From NCBI GenBank assembly GCA_039583875.1, contig CM077151.1:112858609-112922608 (forward strand): 64,000 nt of DNA, given 5' to 3'. Of this stretch, positions 33,260 to 43,736 are shown piece by piece. The notes beneath the pieces were generated by a model. It was given only the letters and a program-made list of their open reading frames with translations, was not told the DNA's origin and did not search any database. Source of the stretch: Platanthera guangdongensis. Taxonomy: Eukaryota > Streptophyta > Magnoliopsida > Asparagales > Orchidaceae. Every line of letters starts with the position of its first letter. Position 1 is the first letter of the stretch. A program made the translations under genes and the position numbers.

Positions 33260-34208
33260 AGGAAAAAGCATCAAGTACACTCGATGCCACGTCGAATGTA
33301 GTCAACGCACTCGACGCCATAACTCAGCACACTCAACACTTAAACACAGCAGCAAGAACGGACGATGGCGTTGAGTGCATTCAGCTCACTTAATGCTTAA
33401 ATACAGCTGCAAGAACAGACGATGGCGTTGAGTGAGTTCAGCTCACTCAATGCTTAAACACTTAGCTGCCAAAAAATAAATGACGGCGTTGAGTGAGTTC
33501 AGCTCACTCAACGCTGTCGACACTTTCACACTTATATTTGCAGTGACAAAGCGACGGCATTGAGTGAGTTTAGCTCACTCAACGCTATCGACGCTTTCTA
33601 TAAAAGAGATGGCATTGAGTGAGTTCAGCTCACTCATTGCTGTCAATGCTTTCCTACATGGATAAATAGACTTAGGAGATGACGTTGAGTCAGTTCAGTT
33701 CACTCAATGTTGTCGACGCTTTTTACTTAACTTGCCGAATAAAGTGACGGCGTTGAGTGAGTTAAGCTCACTCAACGCTGTCAACACTTTTACACTTAGA
33801 CTCCATGATTTTCCTGATGGCGTCGAGTGTATAGAGCACACTCAATGCCGCGTTGAGTGTATGCAGCACACTCAATGCCTTCTGAATTAGCGTCAAATTT
33901 TGATGGCGTTGAGTGTAAGCAGCACACTCAACGCCGTGTTGAGTGCACTCAACGTACTCAATGCTTAAACACTTAGCGTCACATACCTCTCAGCAAAGCC
34001 TTGAGTGTATTCAACACACTCAATGGCACGTTGAGTGCACTCAATGCTTTTGGACTTAGGCTTGAAGCTGGATTCAATGTTAAGGCTACACTCAACTCCT
34101 AAGGGATAAACTCAATGCTTAGGGCTATACTCAGCAAATCAGCTCTGTTCGACGAATCGGCTCAGTTCGACGAACTGAGTTCAGTTATTTAGCTACTATT
34201 CGACGAAC
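33260..34208. repeat. GTTGAGTGA/TCACTCAAC palindrome array in the solo LTR
   Basis: About ten hairpins; the best at 33486-33514 has perfect 11-bp arms GCGTTGAGTGA and TCACTCAACGC around GTTCAGC. Others at about 33366, 33424, 33557, 33612, 33681, 33750, 33820, 33846 and 33906. Spacers repeat ACACTTAG-like and GTCGACGCTTT-like stretches. At 34138-34208 three TTCGACGAA units of the other palindrome family adjoin it. Confidence 0.9.
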
Positions 34209-35164
34209 TCTAACCTCTCCAAACCGACAACTACATAATGAAACTAGAACAATGAGTCATATACTTGTTGGAACTTGGTCGGACAAATGACACCATAAAG
34301 TTGATCGGCAAAAGGCTGGATCTAACCCTAATCCCAAAACTACTACAACGGAAGAATAGTATGGAAAATATACAAGGAAAAGACAAGCTTGACAAGGGGA
34401 AGAAGTCACCACTTGCCTCAAATCGCCAATCCAGCCACGGAAACACTCCTGAAACTTCGTGAGAAACACTTCTTGAAACTTTTGAGGATGAAAGAGGGTC
34501 AAAACCTCCTACCTATACCTCTAAAAATCCAAGAAACTGGAAAAGCTTATCGTAAAAACGTAGATCTAGGCGGGATTTACCCGGATCCACTCTCCAAAGA
34601 AGAAACGAGCACCAAAACTCTAGAAATCGGCGGCCGAAGGCTTTGGAAAGTCCGTCGCTCTCGTTCTTCTACAACAAGCCCATGGTTTCACGAGGGATAC
34701 AAATGAATAGTGTTTGAAGCGATGGGTTCTATTTGTACTGCTTTTATCCGATTATTTTATTATAGGATAACATAATTAATTAAATAAAACGTCAAAATGA
34801 CACGAAAAACAAACTTACCCGAAAATTAACGAAAGTCACACCGTAGCTAAATACCGATACAACGAACCCAACGGCACAGTCAAAATTAAGTTTTGATGTA
34901 CCAAACTCGGGTAAACACCTCCCGAAGCCAAAACACAAGCATTCCTAAAGACGCTCCACCGAATCACCAAAACAGACCCGGCTCGCTAGTAAATCTTACA
35001 AACTGGCTAAACACAGCCACACACACACAGAAAACCTAAGAGCTAATATCATGCTCTAACAATAGCAAATGCCGAAAATGCATCAACGTAACGCTCTGAC
35101 GTCATAAACACGCCAGATAACGAATTAAACCAAATATCGAAAAAATCAGGGGCGTTACAGCTCA

Positions 35165-35968
35165 CCCAAACCATCGGGGGTGACATCATCAAGTCCAGTT
35201 CTGAGAGTTTCCTCCTCGAGCATATAAATATCCCCTGTACCTTTTATTTGAGAAAGGAAGGATCATGGAGCAACCTTTGCAGCTAACATTATGGATATGC
35301 TTTTCTAACTGTTAACTACACTTGCAGACTGATCACATAGTCAGTCTGTAACACATCAGCGACTAGCCCTTGCAGCCTAGTGCCACTACTTGACCCCTGC
35401 GCCATGGTTTTCAGCAACCTGTCTGGGAGGACTCTATAGTTATCCCAAGAGGATAGGCATCCCGGCCTCTGTAGCAAATACCTCTGCAACCCTCTCGGTC
35501 AGACCCCGTGGCTAGACCACGGTCAACTTCTTTTCGGCGGACAGTAGTCTGTGCGCCCTCATGACCTAAAGCGGCTTCCTGCGCAGTCAAGCGCCCTGAG
35601 GCAGTGAGCTACAGGGCATGACATCCTGCGCTACTTGGCGACCTGTGGAATCAGTCCGCGCGGCATCGGTGACCTCCATTCTCATACCGCCAGCTTCTCT
35701 TGTACCCTTTATTTGCTTTTCATGTAAAGGAGCGACTTAAGCTGTAATACAAATTCATAATCAAAGGAAAGCACGTCGCAGGAGTGGCATTTAACTGTGG
35801 CGGGCGAACTATTGTGTTGCCACTGCTAGATGCCTCTTTCTCTTCTCCCCTCTCTAAGTCATAACAGCTAATCCCAACCTTTAGTAATCGGCTATTTGAC
35901 AGTCCTTATCACCTCCCTTATCCTCGTATCCCGGATCAAACGTGTTCACTCTCAAACACATAGACATT
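35165..35968 (+). repeat. Tat-like LTR fragment, promoter to 3' end
   Basis: TATA box CATATAAATA at 35221-35230, then a region matching 7660-8000, AATCAAAGGAAAGCACGTCG, and an end CTCTCAAACACATAGACATT that fits the LTR/PBS junction of Tat-type elements. The sirevirus 5' LTR starts at 35969, exactly where a PBS would follow. No gene. Confidence 0.6.
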
Positions 35969-37969
35969 TGTTGGATCCCTAGTTTGATTTGGGCTAGGTT
36001 CACTAACTTAGGATGGTGTGACCCAACATGTATAGCTAGGGTCAAAGTTCTGTCCTAGAGTCTAGGCCAAGTCCTCAGTAACAACATCAAATGGACAAGC
36101 CTTCATCAGACTACCAGAGAATCAAGACTTAGAGTTTTTCCAGAGATTCAGAGATTGCTCAAGAAACTAAGTAAAATGAGTTCGACGTTCGTCGAACTCA
36201 GGTCAATTATAGTCGTTCTCAGCTCAACGATCTTAGAGAAATATTCTCTGAGCTGAGCTCGACGAACTTCAGTCACAGATCGACGATCCTTGGATTCCAC
36301 CTTCAGAATTCTAAGTCTAGAATCATTTTCAGCTCGACGAATTCAAGGTTCTCCAGACTTAGCTCGACGAACAATCATTCTTTGGTCGACGAATCTTTGG
36401 ACTATTACAGCATTCTGTCGAGACTATGTTCTCTTGTTTAAGGTCGACGAACTCAGTTCTCTGCCTGACGAATTCTGGAACCAGAAGACTTATGTCGACA
36501 CTCAGAGTATATGTCGACATCAACTAAGTCGACACTAGAAGAATTTGTGTCAACATCCAGATCATCAGTAGACATTGTGGAAAGGCTATGTCGACACCAC
36601 ACAGAAGACTTGTGTCGACACACAGGAGTAATTGTGTCGACACAGAATATTTGACAACTCCAGAATAATTGCTGAACTTCAGTCGACAAACATATTTACC
36701 AGCTCGACGAATAGGAAAAGATCAAAAGAGACAGAAGTTCAGTTTCCATCTCGACGATCATGGAAGTCAGCTCGACGAACAAAAGCCGTCTGGTCGACGA
36801 ATACAGTATCTCAGCTCGACGAACTGTGTACTTAGTTCGACGAATTCTGCCAACTATTCGACGATTCCAGACAGTTATTTCCGGCCTTCTGTCTCCACTC
36901 TAATGCGATAATTCCTGAGTAATTAATGCTCTAACATTCTCTGAATGTATCCGTTAGAAGGAGCATTAATTATGGTCTTCTCCAGGATTATTGCTTGCCA
37001 TTTTTCCACGGGACAGTTGGGGAAATAAATCAATGTCGATTATTCTCAAGACTGTCAGCATTAATTACAGAGGCATTCAAATATCTGAAAAGACAGAGAA
37101 GAAGAGAATAACATATACACAGGGACATACAGACTTACAGAAGAGAATCAAGTACAATTGAGAAAGCTTCACACAGAGCACAACTAACTGAGAAGGATAC
37201 TGAGACACGGAGAAAACATATTCAGTATTGGATAATCTGCTCTGAAAAAGAAGAAGCATTCTCTTATACACAGAAGATCTTGACCAGAAGCTCATCAGCA
37301 CGTGAAGAAGAAGAACAACAATACCTATATCAAGAGTCTTCTCTCTTCAAGTACTCCAGGACACTTCAAAAGAACAACTTCAGTTCAATCTGTCAAAGAA
37401 GTTCCTGAAGACTTTTGCTGATCAAGGATTCAGTTTGAAGACCTATCACCCTGAAGCTTGGCTCTTAGTTTCCCTGATCCATTCTACATCTCAGGGGGAG
37501 CCTTAAGCTATAATCAAATCCACAGTCTTCTCAGTTGTATATTGAGAAAGAGAAGACAAAATCATCTCTCATCCCCACCTCTGTAAAGGGTTGTCATCTC
37601 CCTTCAAAAGTGATTCCTTGATTGCAAGTCTCCTGATCAAAAGACTTGGGTTGGTTTTTGAGCACTTGATCAAAAGCTCATTGGTGTCAGGCACCTGATC
37701 AAAAATCTGAGTGGATTCCTACCAAGGGTGGTAGAAGAGTGGATGTACCCAGGTTGGGGAACCACTATAAAATTTTTGTGTCATCTAGTTGCCTCATTTT
37801 CATGTGTTCTTGCTGTGCTTGTGCTTTAGCTTTATTGTTTGCTAGTCCATTAATTTCTGCACTTTTAATTTATAGCAAAAGTTGTAATAGCTGTTAATAA
37901 TTTTTTAAGAATACTCTATTCACCCCCCCCCCCCCCTCTCGAGTATTTCAGATCTAACTCTCACTTTCA
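35969..37969 (+). repeat. 5' LTR of sirevirus
   Basis: Begins TGTTGGATCC. The palindrome array occupies about 36178-36870. Later parts include GAGCATTAATTATGG and the AGTGGATGTACCCAGG block. The end has a C16 tract (37922-37937) where the 3' LTR has only C6. No gene. Confidence 0.92.
36178..36870. repeat. TCGACGAA/GTCGAC palindrome array, sirevirus 5' LTR
   Basis: About 25 units. The first is a near-perfect hairpin at 36178-36199 (arms GAGTTCGACG and CGTCGAACTC, loop TT). Then come AGCTCGACGAA, GGTCGACGAA and, from 36490 to 36650, TGTGTCGACAC-type sites. Unit spacing is irregular, about 15-40 bp. Confidence 0.9.
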
Positions 37970-37973
37970 ATCG

Positions 37974-37984
37974 GGTATCAGAGC
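37974..37984 (+). promoter_or_regulatory. Primer-binding site, initiator tRNA-Met (sirevirus)
   Basis: GGTATCAGAGC four bases after the LTR end matches the complement of the initiator tRNA-Met 3' end apart from the expected first T, which is G here. Confidence 0.85.
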
Positions 37985-38079
37985 AGGTTCCTTTGGTTAT
38001 ACAAGTTAAATCTTGAACCAAAAGATCCTTTGTTAGATCTACACATCACTTTATTCTCATTTAAATTATAACCACAGCC

Positions 38080-39593
38080 ATGGCACAGAACAAGGATTAT
38101 GCAAGTACTAGACCTCCAGTTTGCAACCTTAATAGGTTTTCCATCTGGAAGGCAATAATTAGGTTATACATGAATTTCATTGATGAAGACATCTACAATT
38201 CCATTTTGACAGGTCCCCCACAGGCATCTACAGCTATAACATCTTCCAGCAACAATGCAGTCCCACCACCTGAATGGACTGAAGCTCAGAATAAAGCAAA
38301 GATTGTTGATGCCAAAGCCATGAACATATTGGTTCAGACTATGTCAGATGACATCTTTCAGAAGGTGGCTGAGTGCACCTCTGCAAAAGCAATCTGGGAT
38401 TCACTCAATCAAATGGTTGCTAGCTCAGCAGATGACAGGAAAGATAAAAGATCAAACCTCATCACACAATATGAAAACTTCAAGAAGGATGAGGCAGAAA
38501 CAGTTGAAGTGATGTACAACAGGCTTAGCTCCATCATCAGTGCGCTAAGGACCTTAGATAAAGAAATCACCTTGACTGAAGTGAATGACAAGATTTAATG
38601 TGCTTCCCAAGCTCATGGGACAGCAGGATCTGGCCCATCAAGGAGGCCAGATGCCTGAATGAGATTTCAACTGAATCTCTATTAGGTAAACTGAAGTCAT
38701 ATGAGCAGCTAATCAAGTCCAGAGAGGTAGTAGAATACAGGACTCCTCCCCCAGCAAGGAAAGAACAATCCATTGCATTCAAGGCTGCTGAAGAAACTGA
38801 AGCCCCAATAGTCAATGAAGAGCTAATGAGTCTCTTTGCCATGAGATTTTTCAAACTGGCAAGGAAAGATTTCAGAAGGAAGTCATCCAGAAATGACAGC
38901 CAGCCAAGGTATGACAAAACCCCCACTAAAGAGGTAGTGTGTTATGGCTGCAGGAAACCAGGACATTTCATGTCTGAATGTCCTGAAAATCAAAAGAAGA
39001 AAAGAAGAAAAGAGAAGGAATCAAGAAGCAAGCATTACAGCAAGCCCTCTTCCAGCAAGCACAAAAAGGACAAAGGATTTGTGGCTAAAACATGGAGTGA
39101 CACAGAAGATGAATCCACATCTTCCAGATCCAGTGAAGAAGAAGAGGAGACCAAGGCAAAGGAGGTTTGCCTCATGGCAATTGATGGAAGCAGTAGCAGA
39201 TCAGATACAGATGAATCTGATAATGAAGAAAGCCTGTCAGCTGAAGATCAGGTAATAACATCTTATGATTTTGAATCCGATGAATTTAAATTCGAATTTA
39301 AGAACCTATGCTTAGATTTGATAAGATCTGAGAAGGAAATCAAACTTCTCAGAGATAAATTGAATAATCTAGATAAAATCACCTCTGAAAATGCAACTCT
39401 ATCTAGTGAACTGAAATCTGCAAATGATCAAATCATTTTTCTGAAATCAGAACTTAGCAAAGCTAAGATATTAGAAGAATCATTAAATGGCAGAAGTTTG
39501 AAATTGCTAGATATTACCAGCATAGTTAACGCTAGAATAAATAACTGCAGATTAGGATTAGGAGCCACATCCAGTGAACCAACCCTAATCTAA
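38080..39593 (+). pseudogene. gag: Sirevirus gag, one frameshift
   Basis: Start at 38080 (MAQNKDYASTRPP). The N-terminal capsid-like part has FSIWKAIIRLYMNFIDEDIY, KAIWDSLNQM, LITQYENFKKDEAETVEVMY and NRLSSIISALR. Near 38595 one base is missing: the frame stops, then continues as CFPSSWDSRIWPIKEARCLN. A CCHC knuckle CYGCRKPGHFMSEC (about 38940-38982), a Lys-rich stretch, an acidic Ser/Glu-rich stretch and a coiled-coil region (EKEIKLLRDKLNNLDKI, SSELKSANDQIIFLKSELSK) follow. The stop at 39591-39593 is also in the way of the linker. Length about 500 codons, normal for the group. Confidence 0.88.
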
Positions 39594-40206
39594 AGGAATC
39601 ATCTTTCAAAACCTGTAAATTTTATCTCTGATAAAGGAAAGAAAAACACTGAACAAGTAAATAAGGTTAATAAAATTCTAGAACAAATTGAAGCTAAGGA
39701 CAAAATTAAAAATCAGAAGAATAATAAAAATAACAATGTTCAGCAGCTATCGTCGAACCCAGATCGACGATATAGGAACAGATCGTCAAACTCAGAACGA
39801 TGATCTCTGAACGCAAACTACAATAATAATCATTAGTCTAACTGCGATCGACGAACTTTATATCGTTCGTCGAGCAGAGATCGACGAACGTGGGGCACAG
39901 AGAATGAACACGTTCATTCTCTGGGCAGAGATCGACGATCTCAACCCAATTCGTCGAACTCTGGTAGACGAACTTACAACAATTCGTCGAACCCAGGAAG
40001 ACTTAATCAAAACTACAATTCTAACAGCAACTTAAATACTTCTAAGAAACCATAAAATCCACTAGCTGACTGGATCATACCACCTAGGAGATATCACCCT
40101 TTAGGATATAAGTTCCAACCTGAATTCTCTGTTATTTCCAGCTTTTCTTATCATCCATACAAAGGACACAAAGTAACCTGGGTCAAAAACTATTAACTGT
40201 TTTCTA
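39594..40206 (+). pseudogene. Sirevirus gag-pol linker containing TCGACGAA repeats
   Basis: Still readable in the gag frame (NFISDKGKKNTEQVNKVNK, Asn/Lys-rich), then at 39752-39990 the DNA carries the LTR-type palindromes and the frame translates to a degenerate repeat SSNPDRR, SSNSER, SSSRDRR, SSNSGRR, SSNPGR, with stops (for example after SSNSER). After 40020: ADWIIPPRRYHPLGYKF and a stop before pol. The gag and pol frames differ. Sireviruses have a variable linker here, but the palindrome content is unusual. Confidence 0.7.
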
Positions 40207-43200
40207 TTGCAGGTGAAGAGTTGTCCAGGGGTAAATCAAACTTGGTACCTAGACAGTGGCTGCTCCAAACACATGACTGGCAGCAAAAACATCTTAACCA
40301 ACTACAAGTCCAAGCTAGGGTCAAAGGTTAACTTTGGTGACTGCAAATGTGGTCAGTCAGAAGGATTTGGAGAACTAAGAATAGGAGCTGTCACATTCAA
40401 AAAGGTGACATATGTAAGTGGACTCAAGCATAACCTCATCTCCATAAGTCAGTTATGTGATGATGGTTATCCGGTATACTTTAACCCATCCACTTGTTCC
40501 ATCATTGATAAAAACAACCAAACAGTTTTAACTGTAAGTAGACAAGGCAACATATACTTAGTAAATTTTCTTTCTGCCAAAACTGATATCTGCTTACTTA
40601 ACATAACTAGTAATCAGAATGACTTGTGGCACAAAATACTAGGTCATGTAAATCTGAAAAACATTACTAGGATATCTAAGCACAACCTTGTTAGAGTTCT
40701 ACCTTCTGGTCCTTATAAGAAGGAAGGTCTCTGCAGGGCTTGTCAATTAGGCAAGCAAACTAAAATTAGTTTTAAATCTGTTAATAAGAGTGATTCACCT
40801 AGGATTTTGTACTTGCTACATTTGGATCTCTTTGGATCCATTGTTGTACAAAGCCTTGGAGGGAAATCCTACACTTTGGTTATAGTGGATGACATCTCCA
40901 GGTTCAGTTGGGTATTCTTTCTGAGATCAAAGTCAGATACATTCAAGGTTCTTACAAATTTTCTCAGGACCATACAGATTGAGTTCTCTACTCATGTTGC
41001 ATTGATCAGAAGTGATTATGGCACAGAGTTTGAGTCTCTTCTTATACATGAGTTCTGTGAGAAGGAAGGTATCAGACATTGCTTCTCAGCTCCTAGAACT
41101 CCCAAACAAAATGGGGTAGCTGAAAGGAAAAATAGTACACTCATTGAAGCTGCAGATACTTTGCTTGTAGATGCTTACATGCCCCAAACCTTTTGGGCAG
41201 AGGCTGTAAGCATAGCAAATTATGTCCTGAACAGGTGCTTAATTCACAAACTAAAGAACAGGACTCCCTATGAATTGCTCAAAGGGAAGAAACCTAAAAT
41301 AAACTATTTTAAAGTATTTTGTTGTACCTATTATATACACAATAACAACAAGAAATAGATTAGAAAGTTTGAGGCTAAGGCTGAAGAGGGAGTTTTTCTA
41401 AGATACTCCCAAGTAAGCACGGCCTATAGGGTTTTTAATAAATCAACATTAAAAATTGAAGTGTCTATTCATGTGTCATTTGATGAGACTAACATGTATT
41501 GCAAGGAGAAAGAAGTTTCTACCATTAGTAACTTGCAGGTACCCCATTTGTGTGAGACCTTAGATGGACTAAACCTCACCCAAGAGGTGCCAACTCATCC
41601 CTCTCCACAAGCCATTGAAGAAAGTGAAGAAGAAGAAGTTGAAGAAAATGAATCTCTACCAACAGCAAATACAATTCTACAGGAGGAATTAATTCCAAAT
41701 GTTGTTGCACAACCAACTCCACCCACTGACTTTGTCACACTTAGGGATCACCCCAGATCTCAAGTGATTGGAGACATATCAGCAGGTGTACAGACAAAGC
41801 ATCAACTCACCCAAGATTTGTTACATGCCTGTTTTCTCTCTCAGGTTGAGCCTCTATTCATTGATGATGCTGAGCAGGATCCCCACTGGATCCTTGCAAT
41901 GCAGGAGGAACTAAATCAATTTGAGAGATGTAGAGTTTGAGATTTCGTTCCAAGACCCCAAAACTATCCAGTTATTGGAACCAAATGAGTTTTCAGAAAC
42001 AAGCTGGATGCCCAAGGAGTCATTGTGAGAAACAAGGCTAGGCTTGTTGCTCAAGGATACAGGCAAGAAGAAGGAATTGATTATGATCAAACCTTTGCCC
42101 CTGTTGCAAGTTTGGAAGCCATAAGAATATTCCTTGCCTATGCAGCATACAAGAGGTTCAAGGTCTTCCAAATGGATGTGAAGAGTGCTTTTCTAAATGG
42201 AGTGCTACAAGAAGAGGTTTATGTAGAACAACCTCCAGGTTTTGTTTCTCCAACTTACCCCTCTCATATTTTTAAATTGCATAAGGCTCTTTATGGTCTA
42301 AAGCAAGCTCCAAGAGCTTAGTATGAGACCTTAGCTATTTTTCTATTAGTGCATAAATTTACAAGAGGACCTGTAGATAAAACTCTTTTCACTAGACATC
42401 AAAAGGACCAAATCCTATTAGTACAAATTTATATGGATGATATTATATTTGGCTCTACATATTCCAAATTATGCAAGAGGTTTTCTGACCTCGTGCATTC
42501 CAAATTTGAAATGAGCAGCATGGGTGAGCTTTCCTACTTCCTTGGTCTCCAAGTGAAGCAGCTCCCTGATGGCATCTTCATCTCTCAAGCAAAATATGCT
42601 AAAGAACTTCTAAATAAGTTTGGGATGGCTGATGCCTCAGCAAAGAAAACACCCATGACTACCAATGCTGTTGTGGACTCTGATGTACCAGGGAAACCTG
42701 TGGATCAGAAACTTTATAGGGGTATTGTTGGGTCCCTATTATACCTCATAGCAAGTAGGCCAGATATTATGTTTGTCACATGTCTTTGTGCTAGGTTCCA
42801 GGTGAACCCTAAAGAATCTCATCTAATTTTACTGAAAAGGATTTTGAGATATATAAATAGTTATCATAATCTAGGCCTATGGTATCCTGCTGAATTAGAA
42901 TTTGAGTTAACTGGATACTCTGATGCAGATTTTTCTGGATGCAGGGTAGATAGAAAAAGTACTTCAGGGACTTGCCAGTTCCTGGGTATGAGATTAGTAT
43001 CTTGGTTTTGTAAAAAGCAAACATCAGTGTCAACCTCAACTACTGAAGCAGAATATATTGCAGTAGGCAGCTGCTGTTCACAGATGCTTTGGATACAAAA
43101 TCAACTTCTAGATTATATAAGTGTTATAACCATAGCCCAGAATCCAGGTCACCATAGTAGGACAAAACATATTGATATAAGACATCATTTCATTAGATAG
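40207..43200 (+). pseudogene. pol: Sirevirus pol: protease, integrase, RT, RNase H
   Basis: One frame throughout, with stops at 41356-41358, 41938-41940, about 41986, 42319-42321 and 43198-43200. Protease WYLDSGCSKHMTG (DSG at 40252-40260). GAG-pre-integrase DLWHKILGHVNL and CRACQLGK. Integrase core HLDLFGSI, VIVDDISRFSW, RSDYGTEFE, NGVAERKNSTLIEA, so D,D,E are present. [46 protein letters not shown] then a stop, YMDD at 42430-42441, LSYFLGLQV. RNase H: GYSDADFSGCR, RKSTSGTCQFLG, STTEAEYIA, RTKHIDIRHHFIR. Several stops sit at conserved Trp positions. The 3' end beyond 43200 (DRADIFTKP-like) is frame-shifted. Confidence 0.9.
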
Positions 43201-43339
43201 TGTGTAGACAAAAATTAAATCAAGCTTGTCAATATCTACACTGATTTACAAAGGGCTGATATATTCACCAAACCTCGCCGATGAGAGAAATCATATATTC
43301 TTTGTGAATCAACTTGGAATGATCAATGGAGAAGACTTT

Positions 43340-43625
43340 ATTTAATTTCTGTCTGCACTCGATGAATTTTCCAAAGTTCGTTGAACGGAATTCGACGAAT
43401 CGTGGAAAGTTTGAGAGATATTCGTCGAATGAAGATCGACGAACTCTCTATAAGTGAAACAATTTCCGTCGAACAGAGTTCGACGAACTTGCTTCAGAAG
43501 ATATTCGTCGAGCGGAGTTCGACGAACTGTCTTCAATTCTTCTGGATAAGATCGACGAATTATTTCAGTCAAAAATATTTTGTCGACCTCATTTCGAAGA
43601 ATTTGTTTTATTTTCGTGGAACGGA
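43340..43625. repeat. TCGACGAA palindrome array between sirevirus pol and the third ORF
   Basis: At least ten TTCGTCGAA, TTCGACGAA or ATCGACGAA units in 285 bp, several pairing as hairpins (for example GTCGAACAGAGTTCGACGAAC near 43467-43488). No protein motif is visible here. Confidence 0.87.
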
Positions 43626-43736
43626 GTCTGTTGATTCATATTCTTGAAAACCCTATATTTAGGTTTTCTTCGACCTCCGTCCAGCGCTTTCTGTTCTCTT
43701 GCACTTGATCGTCATTTCCCTTTTGCAGGTGATTCC

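Larger units (their letters stand above)
31976..35159 (-). mobile_element. Solo LTR of a gypsy element (3184 bp)
   Basis: Plus-strand ends TGTCACAACCCGC and GGGGCGTTACA, flanked by identical GCTCA at 31971-31975 and 35160-35164. There is no internal domain and no second LTR, so it is what remains after LTR-LTR recombination. The TGTAACGCCCC minus-strand start suggests a Tekay-type chromovirus in minus orientation. A palindrome array (33260-34130) is followed downstream by a TATA-like box at 33141-33148. 32060-33230 and 34230-35159 contain no recognisable gene. Confidence 0.88.

Noticed and set aside
33260..34130. CRISPR-like array of palindromic repeats
   Set aside because: Repeats are degenerate hairpins with irregular spacers inside a plant LTR; there are no cas genes and the spacers themselves share motifs.
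34389..34706. 105-codon Lys/Ser-rich ORF in the solo LTR
   Set aside because: No motif, no upstream context, lies within the LTR; probably leader-like LTR sequence.
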